Below are positions 28,257 to 38,278 of a DNA stretch of 64,000 nt, one piece after another. Source of the stretch: Vibrio chagasii (GTDB taxonomy: Bacteria > Pseudomonadota > Gammaproteobacteria > Enterobacterales > Vibrionaceae); contig CP090851.1 in NCBI GenBank assembly GCA_041879415.1, positions 372,001-436,000 of the forward strand. The letters run 5' to 3'. Both the position numbers and the translations under genes were made by a program. The first letter of the stretch is position 1. Each line of letters starts with the position of its first letter. The notes below the pieces were generated by a model that had not been told where the DNA came from, searched no databases, and was given only the letters and a program-made list of their open reading frames with translations.

Positions 28257-28991
28257 ATGACGGCAGTGCTAGCTTTGTTTCGAGCTATGTTAGGTAGCCT
28301 TCGTGATCTACTGCCTATTGTTGCCGTGATCGCGTTTTTCCAGCTTGCTGTTTTACAAGAGCCGCTTCCGCATCTGCTGTCTATTTTGGCGGGTTTAGTG
28401 CTGGTGGTTCTCGGGCTTACCTTCTTTATTTTCGGGCTTGAAATGGGGCTCTTCCCGATCGGCGAATCTATGGCGCAAGCTTTTGCTTGCAAGGGTAGCG
28501 TATTCTGGTTATTGATCTTCGCTTTTTGTCTGGGATTCGGCACTACCATAGCGGAGCCTGCGTTAACGGCGGTTGCAGCTGAAGCGGCAGAAGTGGCTGC
28601 TGAGGGCGGTGTGATACCCAATTCTAATGATGAAATGGAAGAATATGCCGATGGTCTGCGTTTCACCGTTGCATTGTCGGTAGGTATCGCAATATTGCTT
28701 GGTGTACTTCGGATCCTAAAAGGTTGGCCAATCCAATACATGATTATCGGTGGTTACATCGGTGTGGTGGTGCTCACTGCTTTTGCACCCGAAAACATCA
28801 TCGGGATCGCGTATGACTCTGGCGGCGTGACTACATCAACCATCACCGTGCCTTTGGTGACGGCATTAGGTGTGGGTTTGGCTTCGGCTATTAAAGGTCG
28901 TAATCCCATGATTGATGGCTTTGGGTTGATCGCGTTTGCTTCACTGTTGCCGATGATGTTTGTCATGGTCTATGGAATGGTGGTGACATGA
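28257..28991 (+). CDS. DUF1538 membrane protein, first subunit (UmpA-like)
   Basis: A 244-residue inner-membrane protein with about seven helices. Conserved DUF1538 motifs are LFPIGE (65-70), TTIAEP (96-101), YDSGGVTTS (186-194) and [10 protein letters not shown] (214-223). The acidic residues within membrane segments are candidates for ion binding. From memory, a DUF1538 pair from Halomonas (UmpAB) was reported as a two-component Na+/H+ antiporter, and this gene and the next one form the equivalent pair. The stop overlaps the next start by 4 bases (ATGA), so translation is coupled. GGGAG precedes the ATG. Confidence 0.85.
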   Translation: MTAVLALFRAMLGSLRDLLPIVAVIAFFQLAVLQEPLPHLLSILAGLVLVVLGLTFFIFGLEMGLFPIGESMAQAFACKGSVFWLLIFAFCLGFGTTIAEPALTAVAAEAAEVAAEGGVIPNSNDEMEEYADGLRFTVALSVGIAILLGVLRILKGWPIQYMIIGGYIGVVVLTAFAPENIIGIAYDSGGVTTSTITVPLVTALGVGLASAIKGRNPMIDGFGLIAFASLLPMMFVMVYGMVVT

Positions 28992-29782
28992 TCAGTGCTC
29001 AACAGTTTATCGACACCTTTCTCGGCACTGTGATGGATGTGATTCCGATTGCGGTGATCATATTTGGTTTTCAATTGGCGGTGCTACGCAGGCCAGTCAA
29101 CAACCTGCCCAAAGTCTTGATAGGGTTCTTTTACGTCATTCTTGGTTTGTCTCTTTTCTTGATGGGGCTAGAGCTTGCTTTGTTTCCTTTAGGCGAAACG
29201 ATGGCGATGCAGTTGACGGAGCCGACTTTTCTTTCCGAATTTAAATTCAGTTCAGGTATAGACCTAGCATGGTTTGATTATTACTGGGTTTATCTTTTTG
29301 CGTTTTGTATCGGCTTTAGTACCACGATAGCTGAGCCTTCGTTAATAGCGGTTGCGATTAAAGCGAATCAAGTCTCTGGTGGCAGTATCAGTGTTAACGG
29401 GCTGAGGATTGCCGTGGCATTAGGCGTTGCAATCGGTATCTCGCTGGGCAGCTATCGGATTGTGGCTGGTGACCCTATTCATTATTACATCATTGTTGGC
29501 TACGTCGTTGTGGTGATCCAAACCTTTTACGCTCCCAAACTGATTGTGCCTTTGGCTTATGATTCAGGCGGTGTCACCACATCGACGGTCACTGTGCCAT
29601 TGGTCACAGCATTAGGGCTCGGCCTAGCGTCAACCGTACCTGGGAGGAACCCGGTGATCGATGGCTTTGGGTTAATCGCCTTTGCTAGCTTATTTCCGAT
29701 TATTTCAGTGATGGGCTATGCCCAAATAACACAATGGTTAAACCGTTTACACACCTCTGAGGAGAGTAAAGATGCGCTTTAA
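28988..29782 (+). CDS. DUF1538 membrane protein, second subunit (UmpB-like)
   Basis: A 264-residue paralog of the preceding protein with the same motifs at matching depth: LFPLGE (65-70), TTIAEP (112-117), YDSGGVTTS (191-199) and [10 protein letters not shown] (219-228). It has an insert of about 15 residues in the loop before TTIAEP. The two subunits are probably a heterodimer; neither has a soluble regulatory domain, which fits the separate PII-like and CBS genes that follow. The 3' end overlaps the PII-like gene by 11 bases. Confidence 0.85.
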   Translation: MISAQQFIDTFLGTVMDVIPIAVIIFGFQLAVLRRPVNNLPKVLIGFFYVILGLSLFLMGLELALFPLGETMAMQLTEPTFLSEFKFSSGIDLAWFDYYWVYLFAFCIGFSTTIAEPSLIAVAIKANQVSGGSISVNGLRIAVALGVAIGISLGSYRIVAGDPIHYYIIVGYVVVVIQTFYAPKLIVPLAYDSGGVTTSTVTVPLVTALGLGLASTVPGRNPVIDGFGLIAFASLFPIISVMGYAQITQWLNRLHTSEESKDAL

Positions 29783-30122
29783 ATTGATCTTAGCGTTTGT
29801 TGAAGAGAGTAAGACTGACATCGTGCTCGATGCGGCGCGTGATGCAGGCGCGACGGGGGCCACCGTTATCAACAATGCCAGAGGGCAGGGGCTAAACCAA
29901 AAGCGTACCTTCTTCGGCTTGACGCTTGAGGTACAAAAAGATGTGCTGCTGTTTGTTGTTGAGGAGCATTTAGCCCGACATATTTTAGAGACGATAGGAA
30001 AAGTCGGGGAGTTCGACCAAGAGTCAGGGCAAGGAATAGCGGTGCAAATCGATGTCGAAGACGCGGTTGGCGTTGCGCATCAAGTCGAAACATTAACTAA
30101 AGTCGTGGAGGATGAACTATGA
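29772..30122 (+). CDS. PII-like signalling protein with short T-loop
   Basis: A 116-residue ferredoxin-like protein recognisable as PII family by its opening strand ([34 protein letters not shown]) and overall length. Compared with GlnB/GlnK the T-loop is several residues shorter and has no Tyr equivalent to Tyr51, so GlnD uridylylation is not expected. The nucleotide loops are altered too: GxGLNQK in place of GFGRQKG, and a changed segment where GKIGDGKIF would lie. It probably binds another nucleotide or ligand and docks on the DUF1538 pair. Overlaps both neighbours (11 and 4 bases). Confidence 0.85.
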   Translation: MRFKLILAFVEESKTDIVLDAARDAGATGATVINNARGQGLNQKRTFFGLTLEVQKDVLLFVVEEHLARHILETIGKVGEFDQESGQGIAVQIDVEDAVGVAHQVETLTKVVEDEL

Positions 30123-30526
30123 GTACCAGTGACAAGATCCGAGTCAGCGATGTAATGGCCAATACCTATGTGATTATTGATGGCCTAACCACAGTGTTAG
30201 CAGCAATAGAAATGGCGAAAAAGCACAAAGTAAAAGCGATCATCGTGGATAAGCGTCATGAAGATGATGAGTATGGGATTGTGTTGATGAACGACATTGC
30301 CAAAAAAGTATTAGCCAAAAACCGCTCTCCTGAACGTACTAATATTTATGAAATCATGACCAAGCCCGCGTTAAGCGTGTCTGCCGAGATGAATGTTAAG
30401 TACTGTGCGCGCCTATTTGAGCGCTTTGGTATCAGCCGCGCTCCTGTGGTTCGTGATAACAAGATCGTTGGTATGGTCAGTTACAATAATATTGTCATCA
30501 ACGGTATGGTGAGAGATGACGTATAG
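30119..30526 (+). CDS. CBS-domain regulatory protein
   Basis: A 135-residue protein made of one CBS pair (Bateman module): the first repeat covers about residues 8-70 (VSDVMANTYVIIDGLTTVLAAIEMA), the second about 78-133 (IYEIMTKPALSVSAEMNVKYCARLF, APVVRDNKIVGMVSYNNIV). Nothing else is fused to it. CBS pairs bind adenine nucleotides or S-adenosylmethionine, so this is likely an energy-state sensor for the DUF1538 transporter. It is the last gene of the operon, starting 4 bases inside the PII-like gene. Confidence 0.88.
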   Translation: MSTSDKIRVSDVMANTYVIIDGLTTVLAAIEMAKKHKVKAIIVDKRHEDDEYGIVLMNDIAKKVLAKNRSPERTNIYEIMTKPALSVSAEMNVKYCARLFERFGISRAPVVRDNKIVGMVSYNNIVINGMVRDDV

Positions 30527-30573
30527 CCGTTAGGTACGTACAATAGGCCCATAAATTTTATGGAGAAGTACGT

Positions 30574-31119
30574 GTGAAATTATTTTTTGCTTCAGACCTA
30601 CACGGTTCGCTACCAGCAACAGAAAAGGTATTAGAGCTATACCAAGCCTCGGGTGCCCAACATTTAGTCCTACTGGGTGATATCCTGAATCATGGCCCTA
30701 GAAATCCAATTCCAGAAGGCTACAACCCGCCGGCTGTTGCAGACAAGCTAAACGAGTTCTCCCAAGAGATCATTGCCGTCCGCGGTAACTGCGATAGCGA
30801 AGTTGATCAGATGTTGCTCTCATTCCCGATGATGATGGATTACTCATGGGTGCTGCTAGAGTCAGGCCAACGTATCTTCTTAACTCATGGTCACTTGTAT
30901 AACACAACGAAACGTCCAGCACTGAAAGCGGGCGATATCATTGCTCATGGCCATACCCATATCCCTGTTGCTGAGTACCAAGATGACATCTTCATCTTTA
31001 ACCCAAGCTCGGTGACGTTCCCACGAGAAGGTCATGCAGCAAGCTATGGCATCTATGAAAATGGCACTTTCCAAGTGATCAGCCTTGACGGCGATGTACT
31101 GGTTAGTGGCCAGCTTTAA
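30574..31119 (+). CDS. yfcE: Phosphodiesterase YfcE
   Basis: A 181-residue calcineurin-like metallophosphoesterase. Metal-binding motifs are in order: FASDLHGS, LGDILNHGP, RGNCDSE, LTHGHLYN and HGHTHIP, giving a complete dinuclear site. E. coli YfcE hydrolyses phosphodiester model substrates; its cellular substrate is not settled. Start is a GTG at 30574 with GGAG upstream. It stands between the DUF1538 operon and a convergent SelT/W/H-type gene. Confidence 0.93.
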   Translation: MKLFFASDLHGSLPATEKVLELYQASGAQHLVLLGDILNHGPRNPIPEGYNPPAVADKLNEFSQEIIAVRGNCDSEVDQMLLSFPMMMDYSWVLLESGQRIFLTHGHLYNTTKRPALKAGDIIAHGHTHIPVAEYQDDIFIFNPSSVTFPREGHAASYGIYENGTFQVISLDGDVLVSGQL

Positions 31120-31143
31120 ATCATAGAATCGGCCGGAATGGGT

Positions 31144-31455
31144 TTATTTTGAATCTACGTGGCCGAGGTCTCTGTCTGGAGCAATGATGTTTCTCACTCT
31201 TTGCTTCAGAACTTTCGCTTCGGGAAAGCCGCCATCCGCCTTTCTTTCCCAAATTTGTATTCCATTGCAAAAGATTTCAAATCGACCACCGGTATCTGGG
31301 TGCAGGCTGACTTGTTCAATCTCTTCACTGAAGGTATGAAGCAGTTCCTGGCACAACCAACTTGAGCGAAGCATCCAATTACATTGACGGCAGTAGTGTA
31401 TTGCTATTGTCGCTTTCAGCACGGTTGGGCTGTTTTGATTCGACTCTGTATTCAT
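31144..31455 (-). CDS. SelT/SelW/SelH-family thioredoxin-like protein (Cys form)
   Basis: A 103-residue Rdx-family protein. The redox motif is C22-R-Q-C25 in HYCRQCNWMLR, where selenoproteins have Cys-x-x-Sec; here both are cysteine. The second signature is GGRFEIFCNGIQIWERKADGGFPEAK, typical of bacterial SelW-like proteins. Likely a cytoplasmic thiol-disulfide protein of unknown partner. It follows the TauE-type exporter gene by 17 bases on the same strand. Confidence 0.88.
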   Translation of the reverse strand: MNTESNQNSPTVLKATIAIHYCRQCNWMLRSSWLCQELLHTFSEEIEQVSLHPDTGGRFEIFCNGIQIWERKADGGFPEAKVLKQRVRNIIAPDRDLGHVDSK

Positions 31456-31472
31456 AGATAACCTTTAAAATT

Positions 31473-32228
31473 CTATAGCAATAGCTTGATGCCGACGGCA
31501 AACGTCAATATTTCGAAAGCCGTTTTGACGAGCTGATTGCTTGAACGGTTTGCGAGGAATGCCCCTAGGCTTCCGCCGACAAACGAACTTAACAGTAATA
31601 TGGGTAACCATACCCAGTATATTGGCGCACCCGCTTGAACAATGGCAATACCTCCAATGCCATTCCAGAACAAACCGACGCATATCATGGTTAACGCGAC
31701 GGCTTGTTTATAAGTAAAACCAAACCAACGAACTAGAAATAGGGTAACTAACAGGCCTGATCCGGCAGTGAGTGAACCGTTGATGATGCCTATGAGTGCA
31801 AGTCCAACCCCACCAAATATCCAACCTTTTATGTCTCGGTTTTTAAGCTGCTCTTCTTGACCTAATTGTTTCTTTAGTCGTGAGTAAACGCCCAGCGCTA
31901 AGATCATTGCGCCAAGCAGTTTCTGTGCAATGGCATCTGGGATCATGAGTACGATATTCGCGCCGACGACCACTCCAATGCTGCCGACGATAATTAGGTA
32001 GAGACAAATTTTCCAGCTTAACGTGCCACCCTTGATATGGGTATATGCAGCACCTAAGCCGAGAGCGACGCTAGCGACTTTGTGGGTAGCTAGTGCAACT
32101 GAAAAGGGCAGTCCTAGAAAGATGAGCAGTGGGAACTGTAGAAGCCCAGCACCGCCGCCTGATAAAGAGGCAAGCGTGTTGGCGATTAATGAGCCAAAGA
32201 ATAGAGCGAGTGAGTTTATCCAATCCAT
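31473..32228 (-). CDS. TauE/SafE-family sulfite exporter-like membrane protein
   Basis: A 251-residue integral membrane protein with about eight helices and the internal two-fold repeat of the TauE/SafE (DUF81) family. The N-terminal half has GSLIANTLASLSGGGAGLLQFPLL, the second half GLALIGIINGSLTAGSGLLVTL, each with the Gly/Ala-rich signature. Members export or take up small sulfur-containing anions; the substrate here is unknown. It is followed closely by the SelT/W/H-like gene and lies downstream of the toxS terminator. Confidence 0.9.
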   Translation of the reverse strand: MDWINSLALFFGSLIANTLASLSGGGAGLLQFPLLIFLGLPFSVALATHKVASVALGLGAAYTHIKGGTLSWKICLYLIIVGSIGVVVGANIVLMIPDAIAQKLLGAMILALGVYSRLKKQLGQEEQLKNRDIKGWIFGGVGLALIGIINGSLTAGSGLLVTLFLVRWFGFTYKQAVALTMICVGLFWNGIGGIAIVQAGAPIYWVWLPILLLSSFVGGSLGAFLANRSSNQLVKTAFEILTFAVGIKLLL

Positions 32229-32256
32229 AGAGTTTTATCTTTGAGTTTAAGATAAC

Positions 32257-32282
32257 AAAAAGGGGCTTCATGCCCCTTTTTT
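32257..32282 (-). terminator. toxRS terminator
   Basis: GGGGC (32262-32266) and GCCCC (32272-32276) form a stem in a symmetric A-run/T-run context, about 28 bases past the toxS stop. Confidence 0.85.
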
Positions 32283-32309
32283 AGGTTTATCGTGAATAGC
32301 TTTCTAATG

Positions 32310-32825
32310 TTAGTTCGAAAACAATACGGTAGAACCGTGATTTAAGCTAGTTAGTAGCAGTGCCTTCGGGTTAACAATATCGATGCGACGACTTTGTTCT
32401 GCATCCATCTTGATTACTTGAGTAATCAGCTCTAGTTGTTCTTGAGAGAAGTCTTGGCGCTGAGCCGATGTAACATCTTTAAACTCAGTTGGCGAAACCA
32501 GTAGGTAGTTGTCGTTGATATCCCACTGACCTGTCTCTGAAATGTTGATTACGTTAGCTGGTGCGGTTTGTGTGCCGTATAGCCTAACCACCGACATTCT
32601 CAGATACGTGCCGTTTGGTAGATACTTAGCATTTGATGACAGCTCAACTTTACGCAGTGGGCCTATTGAATCCGCTTGCTTGGTATCACTGATCAGCGTC
32701 ACCATTTTTGATTGCCACTCATGTGAGGTAAGTAGGCGTTCTACTTTTGCGTCACTACCCCAATACAACCAACCACTTAGAAAAGCAGAAAGAACCAGTA
32801 AGATAATAGATACTTTTAATTTCAT
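32310..32825 (-). CDS. toxS: Transmembrane regulatory protein ToxS
   Basis: A 171-residue inner-membrane protein with one N-terminal helix (about 5-22) and a periplasmic domain that protects and stabilises ToxR. Recognised by SGWLYWGSD...KVERLLTSHEWQSKMV and by its place one base after the toxR stop. The ATG at 32825 is preferred: the AAAGGTGG ribosome site sits 9 bases before it, inside the last toxR codons. An in-frame GTG at 32837 lies within that site and is rejected. In V. cholerae the ToxS periplasmic domain, together with ToxR, binds bile salts. Confidence 0.93.
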   Translation of the reverse strand: MKLKVSIILLVLSAFLSGWLYWGSDAKVERLLTSHEWQSKMVTLISDTKQADSIGPLRKVELSSNAKYLPNGTYLRMSVVRLYGTQTAPANVINISETGQWDINDNYLLVSPTEFKDVTSAQRQDFSQEQLELITQVIKMDAEQSRRIDIVNPKALLLTSLNHGSTVLFSN

Positions 32826-32826
32826 G

Positions 32827-33738
32827 TTACTGGCCACCTTTACAAATGTCGTCTACATCCGACTGGTTTGCATAAATTCTTAGAGTAATGTTTTCGCTAG
32901 AGTATTCTTGCGGGTGAATGTAGTTGAGGGCTAAGTTGTTAGTTTGCCCGCCTGTCGCAATCACTTCAGTTGGTTTCAGCATGCCAGTGTGATTAGTGTT
33001 GTAACGTAATACACACTTCTCAATAGCAGGAAGCCAGCTGGTTAGATCTGGATGATTAATTGGTGACTGAACCTTCACACCATCAACTTCTGCTAATGTA
33101 CGGAATTCAGATTCCGCCGGGTTAGTAAAAGTGAGTACTAGAATTGGCATCATAACTGCGGCAAATAGCAATCCTAGAATTAACCACTTGTTGCTGTTTT
33201 TAGCTTCAGTTGCTGCTGGCGTTTGAGTTAGCTCAACCTCAGCATTGGCCTCGTGAAGTTTAGAAATAGGCTCAGGTGCGCTTGTTTCAGAAACGACTTC
33301 TTCTGCGACAGGTGCTGTTGCAAACGTTAGGCTTGGTTCTACGTCATTTTCGGCAATTTCAACTGCAGCAGGTTGGTCATTTGACGAAAGTGGTGCTGAG
33401 CGCTCAACGGTTGCGATAAATTGGTAGCCGCGTTTAGGTACAGTCTTAACGAATTCTGGAGATTTCGTTGAATCTTTCAGCATCTTTCGTAGTGTTGAAA
33501 CGGCTTGAGTTAGGCTTGAGTCATCAACCTCAAAACCTTGGTCACGCCAAACATATTCGTGTAATTCGTTACGAGTGATAACTTCATTGGGTCTTTCTGA
33601 CAGCATAAGGAGAATGCGGCTTTCATTGCTGCCAAGGCGCACGACTTCGCCGTCGCTCGTTTGGTCAACAAGTGAGTTGCTGTTTGGATCGAAGACGAAC
33701 CGCTGTGCGAGAATAAACTTTGTGCCGATATTGCTCAT
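32827..33738 (-). CDS. toxR: Membrane-bound transcription activator ToxR
   Basis: A 303-residue membrane regulator. An OmpR-type winged helix DNA-binding domain (about residues 5-112: LGSNESRILLMLSERPNEVITRNELHEYVW, TVPKRGYQFIA) faces the cytoplasm, followed by an acidic Ala/Glu/Pro linker (113-182), one membrane helix (185-204) and a periplasmic domain with Cys242 and Cys299, positioned for the redox disulfide known in ToxR. It controls porin and bile/osmotic responses in all vibrios, with toxin genes only in some. Its first gene product starts facing htpG, the classic Vibrio arrangement. Confidence 0.96.
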   Translation of the reverse strand: MSNIGTKFILAQRFVFDPNSNSLVDQTSDGEVVRLGSNESRILLMLSERPNEVITRNELHEYVWRDQGFEVDDSSLTQAVSTLRKMLKDSTKSPEFVKTVPKRGYQFIATVERSAPLSSNDQPAAVEIAENDVEPSLTFATAPVAEEVVSETSAPEPISKLHEANAEVELTQTPAATEAKNSNKWLILGLLFAAVMMPILVLTFTNPAESEFRTLAEVDGVKVQSPINHPDLTSWLPAIEKCVLRYNTNHTGMLKPTEVIATGGQTNNLALNYIHPQEYSSENITLRIYANQSDVDDICKGGQ

Positions 33739-33903
33739 TGAATTCTTCTACTTTGGGTTATTTTGAGTGCGGAATAGACAAATCTGAGGTGAAATTTATT
33801 CAAATCTTCACCAAATCATGACTTCTTTTATGTTCTTTTATATTTATGAGGCTTAAGGATAATAAAAACAGATCAAAAAAACAGTGTTTTTATGATTTTT
33901 GAC

Positions 33904-33931
33904 CTTGAATTTACAATTGTCATCCTCATGT
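33904..33931 (+). promoter_or_regulatory. Sigma-32 heat-shock promoter of htpG
   Basis: CTTGAA (33904-33909), a 14-base spacer and CCTCATGT (33924-33931) match the sigma-32 pattern CTTGAAA-N11-16-CCCCATNT. It lies about 76 bases before the htpG start. Confidence 0.65.
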
Positions 33932-34007
33932 TAATGAACATCAGAGCGGCATTACGTGTTCCGCCCCTATAGTTTTCAACACAAAGTATAGATGTTTTGG
34001 AGTAAAA

Positions 34008-35912
34008 ATGAGCGAAACGGCAACGCAAAATAAAGAGACTCGTGGCTTTCAATCTGAAGTAAAACAACTACTTCATCTAATGATTCACTCACTGTATTCA
34101 AATAAAGAAATCTTCTTACGTGAGCTGATCTCTAACGCATCTGACGCAGCGGACAAGCTACGTTTTCAAGCGCTATCAAATGCTGAACTTTACCAAGGCG
34201 ATGCAGATCTAGGTGTAAAACTGTCATTTAACGCTGACGCGAATACGTTAACCATTTCTGATAACGGTATCGGCATGAGCCGCGACAACGTTATTGAACA
34301 TTTAGGTACCATCGCGAAATCAGGTACTGCAGATTTTTTCTCTAAGTTATCTGAAGACCAAAGCAAAGACTCTCAGCTGATCGGTCAATTTGGTGTTGGC
34401 TTCTACTCAGCATTCATCGTTGCGGACGCAGTAACCGTTCGTACACGTGCCGCAGGTCTTGCAAGCAATGAAGCCGTACAATGGCACTCTGCGGGTGAAG
34501 GCGATTACACCATTGAAGACATCACTAAAGAGTCTCGTGGTACAGACATCATTCTTCATATGCGTGAAGACGGTAAAGAGTTCTTAAATGAATGGCGTCT
34601 ACGTGAAGTAATTGGTAAATACTCTGATCACATCGGTATCCCGGTTTCTATCTTAACTGCAGTTAAAGATGACGAAGGTAAAGACACCGAAGAGAAGCAC
34701 TGGGAACAAATCAATAAAGCTCAAGCGCTTTGGACTCGTAACAAATCAGATATCGAGAAAGAAGAGTATCAAGAGTTCTACAAGCACGTATCTCACGACT
34801 TTGCTGATCCACTAACCTGGAGCCACAACAAGGTTGAAGGTAAGAACGACTACACAAGCCTACTTTATATCCCAGCTAAAGCACCTTGGGACATGATGAA
34901 CCGTGACCACAAGAGTGGCTTGAAACTATACGTACAACGTGTATTTATCATGGATGACGCAGAGCAATTTATGCCATCTTACATGCGTTTCGTTCGCGGT
35001 CTGATTGACTCAAATGATCTACCACTGAACGTATCACGTGAAATCCTGCAAGATAACAAGGTAACTCAGTCTCTTCGTGGTGCATGTACTAAGCGTGTAC
35101 TTACTATGCTTGAGCGCATGGCGAAAAATGACAACGAGAAGTACCTAGAATTCTGGAAAGAGTTCGGCCTTGTAATGAAAGAAGGCCCAGCGGAAGACAT
35201 GGCAAACAAAGAGAAGATTGCCGGTCTTCTTCGTTTTGCATCTACAGAAGTTGATTCTGCTGATCAAACTATCAGCCTTGCGTCTTACGTTGAGCGTATG
35301 AAAGAAGGCCAAGATAAGATTTACTACCTGACAGCAGATAGCTACGCAGCAGCTAAAAACAGCCCACACTTAGAGCAGTTTAAAGCGAAAGGTATTGAAG
35401 TAGTGCTAATGTACGATCGCATCGATGAGTACGTAATGAACTACCTAACAGACTTTGACGGCAAACAATTCCAGTCGATCACAAAAGCGGGCTTAGATTT
35501 AAGCAAGTTTGAAGGTGAAGAAGAGAAAGAGAAGCAGAAAGAGACTGAAGAAGAGTTTAAGTCTGTTGTTGAGCGTACTCAATCTTACCTAGGTGATCGC
35601 GTTAAAGAAGTTCGTACTACGTTTAAACTCGCAACGACACCTGCAGTTGTTGTAACGGATGACTTCGAAATGGGTACGCAAATGGCTAAGCTTCTTGAAG
35701 CGGCGGGTCAAGCTGCACCTGAAGTTAAGTACATCTTTGAAATTAACCCAGAGCACGCACTTGTTAAACAAATGGCTGATGAAGCCGATGAGCAAGCGTT
35801 TGGTCGTTGGGTTGAGCTACTACTTGGTCAAGCGATGCTGGCTGAGAAAGGCTCTATGGAAGATCCGTCACAATTCTTGGGTGCAATCAACGAGCTGCTA
35901 ACAAAGCGTTAG
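34008..35912 (+). CDS. htpG: Molecular chaperone HtpG (Hsp90)
   Basis: A 634-residue ATP-dependent chaperone. The GHKL ATP domain covers about residues 1-215 with [20 protein letters not shown] and the lid glycine-rich [11 protein letters not shown]; the middle domain is about 225-495 ([21 protein letters not shown]) and the C-terminal dimerisation domain ends at residue 634. It lacks the eukaryotic MEEVD tail, as expected. Its own sigma-32 promoter and terminator make it a single-gene unit, divergent from toxRS. Confidence 0.98.
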   Translation: MSETATQNKETRGFQSEVKQLLHLMIHSLYSNKEIFLRELISNASDAADKLRFQALSNAELYQGDADLGVKLSFNADANTLTISDNGIGMSRDNVIEHLGTIAKSGTADFFSKLSEDQSKDSQLIGQFGVGFYSAFIVADAVTVRTRAAGLASNEAVQWHSAGEGDYTIEDITKESRGTDIILHMREDGKEFLNEWRLREVIGKYSDHIGIPVSILTAVKDDEGKDTEEKHWEQINKAQALWTRNKSDIEKEEYQEFYKHVSHDFADPLTWSHNKVEGKNDYTSLLYIPAKAPWDMMNRDHKSGLKLYVQRVFIMDDAEQFMPSYMRFVRGLIDSNDLPLNVSREILQDNKVTQSLRGACTKRVLTMLERMAKNDNEKYLEFWKEFGLVMKEGPAEDMANKEKIAGLLRFASTEVDSADQTISLASYVERMKEGQDKIYYLTADSYAAAKNSPHLEQFKAKGIEVVLMYDRIDEYVMNYLTDFDGKQFQSITKAGLDLSKFEGEEEKEKQKETEEEFKSVVERTQSYLGDRVKEVRTTFKLATTPAVVVTDDFEMGTQMAKLLEAAGQAAPEVKYIFEINPEHALVKQMADEADEQAFGRWVELLLGQAMLAEKGSMEDPSQFLGAINELLTKR

Positions 35913-35947
35913 TCTTTCGACTTTGGGCTAAACCACGAATTGTAATT

Positions 35948-35973
35948 AAAAGCTCGCAAATGCGGGCTTTTTT
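35948..35973 (+). terminator. htpG terminator
   Basis: AGCTCGCA (35951-35958) and TGCGGGCT (35961-35968) form a stem with one G-T pair, followed by a T-run. Confidence 0.8.
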
Positions 35974-36138
35974 AATGAACGTCGTTGAAAATGTGTTAAA
36001 CGTGGTCAACGTCACCGTTATCGTCACAACAAAATGAGGCGATGCATTCTTTAGTCGTAAATTCAGCCAAATTGAATATTAATGTGATAGAATGCTCGAC
36101 CTAATCAGCTGGTACTAGGATCCAACTTGTTCCAGTTG

Positions 36139-36945
<807 letters not shown>

Positions 36946-36981
36946 TTGGCTAACAGCCAGTTTTAGAATTTGATATATTGG

Positions 36982-37007
36982 AAGCGACCTTAAAGGTCGC
37001 TTTTTTT
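36982..37007 (+). terminator. adk terminator
   Basis: GCGACCT (36984-36990) and AGGTCGC (36994-37000) form a 7-bp stem with a 3-base loop and a seven-T run. Confidence 0.88.
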
Positions 37008-37221
37008 GTCTCAATTTTTAGTACGATACCAATCTAAGATAATTAGGGGCCCTCAATTCAACGCACATTAGCTTTGAAAAGTTCGCTCATAATCGGAAGT
37101 TGATGTTGGTTATATGTCACGCCAAATGATTATCTCAACATTTAGTGACAAGCAATGATCTTAAACTTCAGCAGATTAGTATATTACTCTCTACAAAATT
37201 ACATATTGGTCTCAGGTATCT

Positions 37222-38184
37222 ATGGAAAATAATAAAAAGCAGGGCGTTTTACTGGTGAACTTAGGTACGCCAGATTCTGCGACCCCAGCTGGCGTTCGTC
37301 GATTTTTGAGTGAATTTTTGCACGATAAGCGAGTCGTTAATCTAACGCGCTGGCTATGGTGCCCGATATTGCACGGAGTGATTTTACCGATTCGTTCACC
37401 TAAAGTAGCCAAGCTTTATCAGTCGGTTTGGATGGACGACGGCTCACCGCTTCTTGTGTATTCGCAAAGACAAGCAGAGAAGCTACAGAAGAAGTTAGAG
37501 ATGCCTGTCGCGCTGGGTATGACTTATGGTAATCCAAGCCTGAAAACGGGCGTTGAGCAACTGATGGAGCAGGGCGTTGAAGAGATCATCGTACTGCCTC
37601 TGTATCCTCAGTATTCAGGCACTACCACAGCTGCGGTTTCTGATGGTTTAACCAAAGCCTTTAAACAGATGCCTGTTATTCCTAGTTACCGCTTTATCCG
37701 TGATTACTACGCACACCCTAGTTACACCAAAGCACTGGCTGAGAGTGTTCGTAGCCACTGGGAGAAAAATGGCCGAGCGGATCATTTGGTTTGCTCTTTC
37801 CACGGTATTCCGAAGCGATTAGCAGATGAAGGTGATATTTATCCTCAACACTGTGAGGCGACAACTAAGCTACTAGCTGAGGAGCTTGGTTTATCTGCAG
37901 ACGATATCACCATGACTTACCAGTCTCGATTTGGTCGAGAGGAATGGTTAAAGCCATATACAGATGAGACGCTTGAATCATTGCCAAGCAAAGGGATCAA
38001 GAAGATCGATATCATGGCTCCAGCTTTTTCGGTGGACTGTTTAGAAACGCTGGAAGAGATTTCAGATCAGTGTAAGGAAACCTTCATTGACGCTGGTGGT
38101 TCTGAGTTTAGCTATATTATGTGTCTCAACGATAGAGATTCGCATATCGACATGATGGCTGAACTGGTAGAGATGCACCGTTAA
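37222..38184 (+). CDS. hemH: Ferrochelatase
   Basis: A 320-residue enzyme that inserts ferrous iron into protoporphyrin IX, the last step of heme synthesis. Motifs: [12 protein letters not shown] at the start, [21 protein letters not shown], the catalytic His in [22 protein letters not shown] and [14 protein letters not shown]. The length is typical of the bacterial enzyme. adk-hemH order agrees with enterics and with other vibrios. A terminator follows. Confidence 0.97.
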   Translation: MENNKKQGVLLVNLGTPDSATPAGVRRFLSEFLHDKRVVNLTRWLWCPILHGVILPIRSPKVAKLYQSVWMDDGSPLLVYSQRQAEKLQKKLEMPVALGMTYGNPSLKTGVEQLMEQGVEEIIVLPLYPQYSGTTTAAVSDGLTKAFKQMPVIPSYRFIRDYYAHPSYTKALAESVRSHWEKNGRADHLVCSFHGIPKRLADEGDIYPQHCEATTKLLAEELGLSADDITMTYQSRFGREEWLKPYTDETLESLPSKGIKKIDIMAPAFSVDCLETLEEISDQCKETFIDAGGSEFSYIMCLNDRDSHIDMMAELVEMHR

Positions 38185-38203
38185 TACCGGCTAAGTAAAT
38201 ACT

Positions 38204-38235
38204 AAAAGGGCTGCTCAATGAGCAGCCCTTTTTTT
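38204..38235. terminator. hemH terminator, also serving the converging POT gene
   Basis: AAGGGCTGCT and AGCAGCCCTT form a 10-bp stem around CAATG with A-runs and T-runs on both sides. It is the only hairpin between the two convergent stops. Confidence 0.88.
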
Positions 38236-38278
38236 GATTGTGCTCTGGCGTCTATTAGACACTGAACGATATGAGATA

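Noticed and set aside
28211..28741. Minus-strand open frame (176 residues) over the first DUF1538 gene
   Set aside because: Composition is Ser/Ala/Arg-rich and mirrors the membrane gene in antisense; the plus-strand gene has clear family motifs.
31144..31455. Selenocysteine codon in the SelW-like gene
   Set aside because: The active-site codons both read as cysteine and the frame contains no internal TGA.
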